DNA from: Spirochaetaceae bacterium | Lineage (GTDB): Bacteria > Spirochaetota > Spirochaetia > Treponematales > Treponemataceae | Direction: 5' to 3' | NCBI GenBank assembly: GCA_031285525.1 | Contig: JAITWB010000136.1 | Span: 1 to 8,265, forward strand | Length of the DNA stretch: 8,265 nucleotides | Part shown: positions 1-5,075 of the stretch, piece by piece | Layout: every line of letters starts with the position of its first letter | How positions within the stretch are numbered: position 1 is the first letter of the stretch | Notes under the pieces: model-generated | What the model was told of the DNA's origin: nothing | The model's database searches: none | What the model saw: the letters and a program-made list of their open reading frames with translations, nothing else | Program-made: the position numbers and the translations under genes

Positions 1-1
1 A

Positions 2-223
2 CCAATTATGAAAGATGCTGTTGGAGCATACCGTCAGGTAACAGCCAGCGATGAATTATTCCGTGAGATAGCACGTGTACGGGAACGAAGCCGCCACAAT
101 GAAGCTTCTGCACTGTATAATGCAGAGTGTAGGGGAGAGTTGCGAGAGCGTGAAAAGTGGCAGGAAGTGGTTGCAGAAAAAGACGCGCTGATCGCAAAAC
201 TCAAAACCCAGCTCGGAAAGTAA
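2..223 (+). CDS. C-terminal end of an Rpn/PD-(D/E)XK-type transposase-nuclease (5' end outside window)
   Basis: The frame is open from base 2 (codons for Pro-Ile precede the first Met at base 8) to a TAA at 221-223, so this is the tail of a longer gene cut by the window edge. About 73 residues are visible. They are charged and helical, ending in a Lys/Glu-rich coiled-coil-like stretch (EKWQEVVAEKDALIAKLK). The pattern 'EAxxAYRxxTAS-x-E-(L/F)-REIxRxRExxRHxEASAL' followed by such a tail is what I associate with the C-terminus of the PD-(D/E)XK transposase/Rpn recombination-promoting nuclease group, which is multicopy in many Treponema genomes. The catalytic nuclease core lies upstream and cannot be seen. 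The stop codon lies only 9 bases before the left inverted repeat of the IS, so the element sits directly behind this gene. Family call is from resemblance; completeness of the gene is unknown. Confidence 0.6.
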   Translation, partial: PIMKDAVGAYRQVTASDELFREIARVRERSRHNEASALYNAECRGELREREKWQEVVAEKDALIAKLKTQLGK

Positions 224-232
224 AACAAATAG

Positions 233-263
233 CAGGGAGCAAGTCAATGTCAACAAGTTAAGG
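233..263 (+). repeat. Left terminal inverted repeat of the IS
   Basis: These 31 bases match the reverse complement of 1672-1702 at 29 positions. The two mismatches are adjacent, near the middle of the repeat (242-243 against 1691-1692 region). The inner 19 bases, ending in the shared TTAAGG, pair perfectly. The repeat ends two bases before the stop codon of the transposase (266-268), so the coding region fills the left end of the element. Confidence 0.9.
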
Positions 264-265
264 CC

Positions 266-1498
266 TCAACAGTTTGACTTGTGATTATGGTGGAATTTCG
301 CCTTCCGAGGGAAGCGAATCCTTTTGACAGAACGCTTAGGCCGAATAGGGCTTAAGCGTTTTTTTAACCGCCGTATGACATCATAAAACAGTTTCCCCCG
401 TTTTATGTCATTGTCTTCAAGCATCGCTTTCACTAACCTGTCTTTGAGAACCCCTATTGCATGGTTCACGTTCACTGCATATTGATATTTGTTTTCTTTC
501 CCTTCCTGTTCCGTCTCTACCTCCGCTTGAGCTTCACCATAAAAATCAGCGGCGATGTTCGTTAAGGTCATGGCGATAAAAAAATCTTGACGAATGTTGT
601 CCACAAGGCGTCCTGAGAAGTTTTCTATTTCAAGTTTCTGCTTGAGTATGTTGTATTTTGTCTCAATGGGCCAACGCTTAAAATACAGGACAGAAAAGTC
701 TTCTATCGATAAACTCGAATCGAAAAGGTTTGTCAGAAGTGTCTCCTCCTCTCCGCCGGGGAGTATAAACTTTATTACCCTGACTTTTAGTTGGGTTTTC
801 TTATAGGTAAGGTCTATACAGTGGTCTCCGAGGGGCAATGCATCCACTTTTTTTGCAAATTTTCTTCTGACTCTCATCACATAGTAGATTTTCTTCTCCG
901 TAAGCTCTTGTATAAGCTTACGGGATGGATACCCCCGGTCAAAAAGAATCAATTCCTTCCATTCTTCAAAGCTTGCCAAACCTTCAAGATGCTTTATATG
1001 TTCATCTGCCTGTGTAGGTTCTCCCATTTTAAATTGATCTATTCGTGCATCCATCACACAATCGTTGAGTATATCATACAACAGTGACCCCCGGGCAGCC
1101 GGCGAGGTATTGTTGCACCCTATACCTCCGAAATAGTTTAGCAGCTCCTTGTCGTTAGGCAACTGTAACACACTCCCGTCGATTGCCGATACACGGCAGC
1201 CATTCCAGCGTTTTACTTCCTTGTTTTCATACCAGGCATTTACCGTAAAATGGAACATTTCCTGGAAAGCTTCCCACTTTATCTTTTGCCTTGCTTCGCT
1301 GAATGCCTGTTGACTTATGCATTCATCATCTACACTATCGGCGAAATATCGCTCAAGGGCATTTTGTGTACTTGATCTTATCAGGGTCAGCATAAAATAT
1401 ATGAGTGTCTTAAATCCCATTTTTCGTTCCCGTGTGAAATACTTTTGGTGCTTTCTTGCTCTCTCTTTAAAACCCAGTGATTCTATAAGAGCTTTCAA
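266..1498 (-). CDS. IS4-family DDE transposase
   Basis: This protein cuts and joins the ends of its own element through a two-metal DDE active site with an RNase H-like fold. In the 410-residue reading, the first acidic residue is D107 (in AIDGSV) and the second is D187 (in LFDRGYP). The third is E279, inside Y272-F-K-R275-W-P-I-E279-x6-K286, a perfect copy of the IS4-family Y-x2-R-x3-E-x6-K motif. A beta-rich insertion between D187 and E279 and a basic C-terminus (RLKKRLSPIRPKRSVKRIRFPRKAKF) are also typical. The coordinates given start at a TTG (1498) that has no Shine-Dalgarno sequence. An in-frame stop lies 8 codons above it. An ATG at 1526 has a strong G-rich ribosome site (GGGGG, 6 bases away) but is one base out of frame; a run of eight A's on this strand (1514-1521) lies between. 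With seven A's it would read MIKKWICELL and then join this frame. So the true start is probably 1526, either with slippage or with a one-base defect. Confidence 0.9.
   Translation of the reverse strand: MKALIESLGFKERARKHQKYFTRERKMGFKTLIYFMLTLIRSSTQNALERYFADSVDDECISQQAFSEARQKIKWEAFQEMFHFTVNAWYENKEVKRWNGCRVSAIDGSVLQLPNDKELLNYFGGIGCNNTSPAARGSLLYDILNDCVMDARIDQFKMGEPTQADEHIKHLEGLASFEEWKELILFDRGYPSRKLIQELTEKKIYYVMRVRRKFAKKVDALPLGDHCIDLTYKKTQLKVRVIKFILPGGEEETLLTNLFDSSLSIEDFSVLYFKRWPIETKYNILKQKLEIENFSGRLVDNIRQDFFIAMTLTNIAADFYGEAQAEVETEQEGKENKYQYAVNVNHAIGVLKDRLVKAMLEDNDIKRGKLFYDVIRRLKKRLSPIRPKRSVKRIRFPRKAKFHHNHKSNC
331..365 (+). terminator. Rightward terminator-like hairpin inside the 3' end of the transposase gene
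   Basis: Left arm 331-342 pairs with right arm 349-360 (12 pairs, one of them G-U) around a 6-base loop at 343-348, and a T run follows (359-365). The T run lies on the plus-strand side only, so the hairpin would stop rightward transcription entering the IS from the Rpn-type gene, antisense to the transposase. Read leftwards it lacks a T run, so it should not stop the transposase message. It overlaps codons for the basic C-terminus of the transposase. Confidence 0.6.
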
Positions 1499-1526
1499 TA
1501 ATTCGCATATCCATTTTTTTTATCAT

Positions 1527-1534
1527 CTTCGTCC
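1527..1534 (-). promoter_or_regulatory. Ribosome binding region for the ATG at 1526 (transposase leader)
   Basis: On the minus strand a purine stretch with AAGGG and GGGGG lies just above the ATG at 1526-1524, the last G of the GGGGG being 6 bases away. It is far better than anything in front of the TTG at 1498. This ribosome site is the main reason for thinking translation begins at 1526 in a frame that meets the transposase frame only after a one-base shift at the A run. Approximate span. Confidence 0.5.
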
Positions 1535-1614
1535 CCCTTCCCTTATTTCTTTATCGGATAGTGAAATTGTAATACTTAGAAGCTTTTTACCATTTCGCTT
1601 CTGTTTTTTTCTAT

Positions 1615-1652
1615 AAAAACGACTTAGCAAAGAAGGATCCTTTGCTAAGTCG
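1615..1652 (-). terminator. Leftward terminator-like hairpin at the right end of the IS
   Basis: A perfect 13-bp stem (arms 1620-1632 and 1640-1652, loop 1633-1639) is followed, on the minus strand, by five T's (1619-1615). It lies between the right inverted repeat and the transposase start, so it would stop transcripts entering from the right flank before they reach the transposase. It does not face any gene end outside the element. Alternatively it could attenuate a transcript started in the inverted repeat itself. A possible -10 (TACAAT, complement of 1566-1571) lies between this hairpin and the transposase start, without a recognisable -35. Confidence 0.6.
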
Positions 1653-1671
1653 CTCTGATATTATCCTTTTT

Positions 1672-1702
1672 CCTTAACTTGTTGACATTGCTTTGCTCCC
1701 TG
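1672..1702 (-). repeat. Right terminal inverted repeat of the IS
   Basis: Partner of the left repeat at 233-263 (29 of 31 positions), with its outer end at 1702 (CTCCCTG). Between it and the transposase start (about 170 bases) lie only the hairpin at 1620-1652 and AT-rich leader sequence; I see no further gene there. Confidence 0.9.
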
Positions 1703-1715
1703 TTAATTGATTTCT

Positions 1716-1744
1716 TTGACTTTTACCGTAAAATTTTGTATCTT
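1716..1744 (+). promoter_or_regulatory. Sigma70-like promoter for the DUF2156 gene, leaderless geometry
   Basis: TTGACT (1716-1721) and TATCTT (1739-1744) are separated by 17 bases. The last base of the -10 lies 7 bases before the A of the ATG at 1751, so transcription would be expected to start at or next to the start codon. No Shine-Dalgarno sequence precedes the ATG, which agrees with a leaderless message. The promoter lies outside the IS, whose right end is 13 bp upstream of the -35. Confidence 0.55.
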
Positions 1745-1750
1745 AATTGA

Positions 1751-2632
1751 ATGAAATATATACCTGAATATCCCGCCTTTTCGCCGCTCTCATGGGAAAT
1801 GTACGATGATCTCTATCCGTCCCTTAACAATCTGAAGGACGGTATTTCTGAATTTACCTTTCCTGGGCTTTTTCTTTTTAGATTCAAATATAACTACCAT
1901 ATTTCCCGGGTCGGAGAAAAGATTCTTATTCTGACCGGGGAGTATCAAAACAAGACCTTTTTTTCAACTCCCGGAGTAATGCCGGAGAAGCCGGTGTTGG
2001 ATGCTCTGTTTGATACTTATAAGGTATGGAAGAACATTCCCCCGTCGATTGCCGAAAAAGAGGGGGAGGCTATCGCTTCATGGGGTTATGCAATAGAAGA
2101 GGATAGAAATAATTTTGACTACCTTTATGACCGTAAGGAACTTGCTGAGCTTTCGGGGAAAAAATTCCACAAGAAGAAGAATCTGGTAAACTCCTTTGTG
2201 TCATCCTATCAGCATGAAATAAAGCCGCTGGACTCCTTTACCCGGGACGATGCCCTCTCTGTCCTTGACCAGTGGCGTGAGACAAGAGAGGACGAGGGAG
2301 ATTATCGGGCCGCCAAAGAAGCCCTGCAATCCCTGGAAAGACTTCCTCTTACAGGCATAGTCGTATATGTTGACGGAAAACCTGCCGGGTGGACCCTGGG
2401 GGAAACCATTGCGGCGGGAACCATGTTTGCGGTGCATTACGAAAAAGGATTGGACGACTATCACGGCATTTATCAGTTTGTGAACCAGGCCTTTGCCGCA
2501 AGTCTGCCCGATACGGTGGTCACCCTTAACCGGGAGCAGGATATGGGAGAACCGGGGATGCGGCAGGCAAAAATGACCTACCGTCCCTGCGGCTTTGTAC
2601 AGAAATGTACCGCTGTGAGAACGGCGCAATAA
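1751..2632 (+). CDS. DUF2156 protein (aminoacyl-phosphatidylglycerol synthase C-terminal-like)
   Basis: A 293-residue, apparently soluble protein with no signal peptide or membrane segment. Two family landmarks are clear: D118-R-x-N-F-D-Y-L-Y-D-R with L-S-G-K-K-F-H-K-K-K-N (about 118-149), and N260-R-E-Q-D-M-G-E-P-G-M-R-Q-A-K (260-274). This is the DUF2156 family, two tandem acetyltransferase-like folds related to the synthase half of MprF, which moves lysine or alanine from charged tRNA to phosphatidylglycerol. Stand-alone, membrane-free members are common and their donor and acceptor are mostly unknown, so lipid lysylation is not claimed here. The next gene, six bases downstream, encodes a lysine exporter, so an aminoacyl or lysine-linked role is a reasonable inference. 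The start is chosen as the first ATG after the promoter at 1716-1744; no other in-frame start fits better. An antisense open frame across its 3' half is a shadow. Confidence 0.85.
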   Translation: MKYIPEYPAFSPLSWEMYDDLYPSLNNLKDGISEFTFPGLFLFRFKYNYHISRVGEKILILTGEYQNKTFFSTPGVMPEKPVLDALFDTYKVWKNIPPSIAEKEGEAIASWGYAIEEDRNNFDYLYDRKELAELSGKKFHKKKNLVNSFVSSYQHEIKPLDSFTRDDALSVLDQWRETREDEGDYRAAKEALQSLERLPLTGIVVYVDGKPAGWTLGETIAAGTMFAVHYEKGLDDYHGIYQFVNQAFAASLPDTVVTLNREQDMGEPGMRQAKMTYRPCGFVQKCTAVRTAQ

Positions 2633-2638
2633 CGTTCC

Positions 2639-3643
2639 ATGGATACCGTCGTTTCATTATTGATTTTACTGGCCTGTATTACGGCGGGCTATATACTCGA
2701 AACAGCAGGGTTCATTCCTCTCAAGAAGGCACTGGATCCCCTGTTTTCCGTCGTTCTCTACCTCCTCCTGTTTTCCATGGGGCTCAGGCTCGGGCAGAAC
2801 CGGGAGATACTGTTGCGCCTCGGCGAGGTCGGGGCGATGGCGCTTCTGGGGGCCGTTTTTTCGATCCTGGGAACGGTCATACTCCACATTGTGGCGATAC
2901 CTCTCTATAGAAAGCTTGACAGGGATACTCTGTACACCCTCTCTCGTCCGGGATCCGGCGGCGAGGTATCGCAGGGCGGGGCGTTCAAGAAGACTGGGTT
3001 CGCAAACGCAGGAAAAATGCTTTTCATGATAGCCGGAAACATGAAAAAACCGGCTCTGCTCTTTCTTATTGTTATCGCTGGCGTTGTATTGGGATATCTG
3101 CTTCCCCCTGTCTCTATCCTGATGGACGGAAGCTTTAGCTCTGTAGTACTCAATCTGCTCCTCTTTATCGTGGGTATCCAGATGAAACGGGGCGGGGTGG
3201 ACATGAAAAAAGCCCTTCTCCAGCCGGCTGCCATAGTATTGCCGCTGGTAACGATTATCGGAACCCTTCTCGGGGTGCAGCTGACACGCCTTTTTATCCC
3301 TGCCCTTACCCTGGGTAAGGCCCTTGCGCTGGGGGGCGGCTTCGGTTGGTACAGTCTATCGGGGGTGCTTATATCCGCACTGGGGGATCCCCTGCTGGGG
3401 ACAGCTTCCTTCCTTGCGAATATGTTTCGGGAGGTTTTGGCGCTGATCCTCATATCGGTCCTTGGATTTACCGGAAGGTGTGAATCCGGCATCGGCGTTG
3501 CAGGAGCTACGAGTATGGATGTGACCCTGCCGCTTATCGAAAATGCCTACGGATCCCAGGCTGTTCCGCTGGCTTTTATCCATGGGGTCATACTGACTGC
3601 GGTGGTTCCGTTTTTGATACCCCTGTTTATGAGTATGCCGTAA
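2639..3643 (+). CDS. lysO: LysO-family L-lysine exporter (DUF340)
   Basis: A 334-residue integral inner-membrane protein with about eight or nine hydrophobic helices: roughly 4-20, 33-51, 65-90, 138-157, 165-181, 194-219, 225-247, 255-276 and 308-331. Family motifs are G234-F-G-W-Y-S-L-S-G, N261-M-F-R-E and G289-A-T-S-M-D-V-T-L-P, with D294 in the position where a conserved acidic residue is important in the E. coli protein (formerly YbjE). LysO moves lysine, and toxic analogues such as thialysine, out of the cell, protecting it when lysine or lysine-containing peptides accumulate. It is a little longer than the E. coli protein. Most of the excess is a hydrophilic loop at about 91-136 with a Gly/Ser/Lys-rich sequence. 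The gene starts 6 bases after the DUF2156 stop, which points to co-transcription; the Shine-Dalgarno sequence is weak. Confidence 0.88.
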   Translation: MDTVVSLLILLACITAGYILETAGFIPLKKALDPLFSVVLYLLLFSMGLRLGQNREILLRLGEVGAMALLGAVFSILGTVILHIVAIPLYRKLDRDTLYTLSRPGSGGEVSQGGAFKKTGFANAGKMLFMIAGNMKKPALLFLIVIAGVVLGYLLPPVSILMDGSFSSVVLNLLLFIVGIQMKRGGVDMKKALLQPAAIVLPLVTIIGTLLGVQLTRLFIPALTLGKALALGGGFGWYSLSGVLISALGDPLLGTASFLANMFREVLALILISVLGFTGRCESGIGVAGATSMDVTLPLIENAYGSQAVPLAFIHGVILTAVVPFLIPLFMSMP

Positions 3644-3670
3644 CAGGGCATTGCAAAGTCCCTTTTTTTT
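3621..3670 (+). terminator. Weak terminator or attenuator-like structure after lysO
   Basis: AGGG at 3645-3648 can pair with CCCT at 3660-3663, directly before eight T's (3663-3670), giving a minimal terminator. The same AGGG is also part of AACAGGG (3642-3648), which pairs perfectly with CCCTGTT at 3621-3627 in the last lysO codons. The two pairings exclude each other. The four-pair stem next to the T run is weak, so termination would be partial at best. The remaining gap up to 3719 shows no clear promoter. Confidence 0.3.
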
Positions 3671-3719
3671 CACTAACCTATTAGAGTCTGTATTAAAAGA
3701 AACCGTTATGCGTACATCC

Positions 3720-3725
3720 GGAGGT
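3720..3725 (+). promoter_or_regulatory. Strong Shine-Dalgarno site fixing the GTG start at 3731
   Basis: GGAGGT lies 5 bases before a GTG. It decides the start of the threonine synthase homologue. An ATG at 3708 in another frame is rejected because the family N-terminus (ISTRNAEKRLNFSQTIL) begins at the GTG. It also shows that this genome uses ordinary ribosome sites, in contrast to the genes at 1751, 5076 and 8226. Confidence 0.8.
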
Positions 3726-3730
3726 GAAGA

Positions 3731-5044
3731 GTGCAGTTTATCAGTACCAGAAATGCCGAAAAGAGATTGAATTTCTCACAGACCATACTCGACTGTGTAC
3801 CCCCAGAGGGGGGAATGTATGTTCCTGCGAACGAAGAGGATCTGAAGCCGTGGATCCTGTATATGAACGAAACCACCACTTTTCAGGGGATTGCGGGAAC
3901 GCTGACCTCCGCCCTGCTTAAGGAGGAGCTGAGTCCGGTCGTATCGGAGCGTATTGCGGCAAAGGCCTTTCCGTTCAGCCCGAAGCTCAAAAAACTGAGC
4001 AGCCGCCTGTACAGCCTGGAATTGTACCATGGTCCCACTGGTGCGGACGGCGATTTCGGTATCTCCTATCTTGCCTCCTGTCTTGAACACATACTCATCA
4101 TGCAGGACAGGGAGGCGGTTATCATATCCGCAGTCTCCGATGATACCCCCGGCGTCTGTGTCGCCACGGCTCTGAGGGACAAAAAAAAGCTTAAAGCCAT
4201 ACTCCTCTATCCGAAAGGAACAATGAAGGGGCTGAATGAGCAGGATTTCGTCTGGAACGGCGGCAATGTGTATCCGGTGGAAGTGAACGGTTCTGTAGAG
4301 GATTGCTACCGGATGATGCGGGAGATATACGCCGACCGGAGTCTCGTGTCGGAATACGGACTTACCCTTGCCAATACGGTCAATATAGGCAGGCTCCTCC
4401 CTCAGACCTTTTTTTACATGTACGCTTTCGCTCAGCTTAAAAAGCATGTGGTAGGGGATATCTATTATGCCATGGCGGCCCGCAACTACGGAAACCTCGT
4501 GGCAGGACTCTATGGCTGGAAATTTTCTCTTCCTGTCAACGGCTTTATCACCGACAGTTCTGCCGCCCTTACGATTGATGCGGCAGGGCGTTCTCTGCTC
4601 CTCGACTCGGTGATACCTATAAAGAACCGCGCCTCGGCAGACCCGGTGACCCCCTCAAACCTGGAACGGCTGGAAGAGGTTTTTGCCGCCTATCCGGCGA
4701 TAATGCGCTCCATGGTTTTCCCCGCAGAGGTAACAGCGGCGAAGCAGGCGGCAGCGGTAAAGGAAGTCTTCGTCAAATACGGAGAACTCATATCCCCCCA
4801 CACCGCCAGCGCCTACGCTGCAGCAAAAGCCCGGCAAGATCTCACCGACGATGAAAGCGGCGGCGTTGTTCTTATCTCCCGGACTCACCCGGCATTTGAC
4901 GCCCAGACCATCAAGATGCTCTGCGGAGAGGAACTGGAAGTGCCCGATCACATCCGGAAACTCTACGAGCCGGTGACCCCGAAATACCGGATAGAGGCCG
5001 AGGTTTCAGCGGTTCAGGATATTTTGAACCAGCTACGGCATTGA
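3731..5044 (+). CDS. Threonine synthase homologue lacking the PLP lysine (probable pseudoenzyme)
   Basis: The 437-residue length and fold landmarks match ThrC, the PLP enzyme that makes threonine from O-phosphohomoserine. Preserved are the N-terminal S-T-R-N-A start, the P-P-E-G-G-M-Y-V-P block (24-32), N-T-V-N-I-G-R-L-L-P-Q (215-225) with Y-x-Y-A-F-A-Q-L, and P-H-T-A-S-A-Y-A-A (356-364). Every cofactor motif has changed. The usual HGPTxAFKDFG reads H100-G-P-T-G-A-D-G-D-F-G, putting Gly107 where the Schiff-base lysine belongs. The usual SGDTG reads S136-D-D-T-P-G, and the phosphate-binding SGNFGN reads A250-R-N-Y-G-N. The frame is intact over the full length, so this is not simple decay. I expect no threonine synthase activity; a binding, scaffold or sensor role is an inference. 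It follows lysO by 87 bases with its own strong ribosome site. I leave the symbol blank because thrC would imply activity. Confidence 0.85.
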   Translation: MQFISTRNAEKRLNFSQTILDCVPPEGGMYVPANEEDLKPWILYMNETTTFQGIAGTLTSALLKEELSPVVSERIAAKAFPFSPKLKKLSSRLYSLELYHGPTGADGDFGISYLASCLEHILIMQDREAVIISAVSDDTPGVCVATALRDKKKLKAILLYPKGTMKGLNEQDFVWNGGNVYPVEVNGSVEDCYRMMREIYADRSLVSEYGLTLANTVNIGRLLPQTFFYMYAFAQLKKHVVGDIYYAMAARNYGNLVAGLYGWKFSLPVNGFITDSSAALTIDAAGRSLLLDSVIPIKNRASADPVTPSNLERLEEVFAAYPAIMRSMVFPAEVTAAKQAAAVKEVFVKYGELISPHTASAYAAAKARQDLTDDESGGVVLISRTHPAFDAQTIKMLCGEELEVPDHIRKLYEPVTPKYRIEAEVSAVQDILNQLRH

Positions 5045-5069
5045 CATCAAACCTCTTTTTGCTCATATT
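5041..5069 (+). promoter_or_regulatory. Promoter with consensus -35 overlapping the upstream stop codon, leaderless geometry
   Basis: TTGACA (5041-5046, perfect -35 consensus) includes the TGA stop of the threonine synthase homologue. A 17-base spacer leads to CATATT (5064-5069, 4 of 6 to consensus). The A of the ATG at 5076 falls 7 bases after the -10, the usual transcription start distance. There is no Shine-Dalgarno sequence in the 31-base gap. Confidence 0.6.
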
Positions 5070-5075
5070 AATAGC

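Larger units (their letters stand above)
233..1702 (-). mobile_element. Complete IS4-family insertion sequence (1,470 bp)
   Basis: The element is bounded by 31-bp terminal inverted repeats at 233-263 and 1672-1702 and holds a single leftward DDE transposase. The outer ends read CAGGGAGC on the left and GCTCCCTG on the right. It is visibly more AT-rich than the genes to its right. A rightward terminator-like hairpin (331-365) lies near the left end, and a leftward one (1615-1652) near the right end. No exact target-site duplication is visible: the 10-12 bases outside each end do not match as direct repeats. Weak inverted similarity (8 of 11) continues outwards to 222 and 1713, so the true tips may lie slightly further out, or the similarity may come from AT-rich chance. 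The right end stops 13 bp before the -35 element of the next gene. Confidence 0.9.

Noticed and set aside
222..1713. A target-site duplication flanking the IS.
   Set aside because: The 10-12 bases outside 233 and 1702 do not match as direct repeats. The partial match there is inverted, so it speaks for longer repeats or chance, not a duplication.
2201..2629. Long antisense open frames across the DUF2156, lysO and threonine synthase homologue genes (for example 2201-2629 and 3776-4447 on the minus strand).
   Set aside because: They have no ribosome sites or family motifs, and lie opposite genes with clear conserved motifs. Codon bias of the real genes explains them.
3731..5044. Calling the threonine synthase homologue a broken pseudogene.
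   Set aside because: There is no frameshift or internal stop, length is normal and the ribosome site is strong. The changes concentrate in cofactor motifs, which fits a maintained non-catalytic protein better than random decay.
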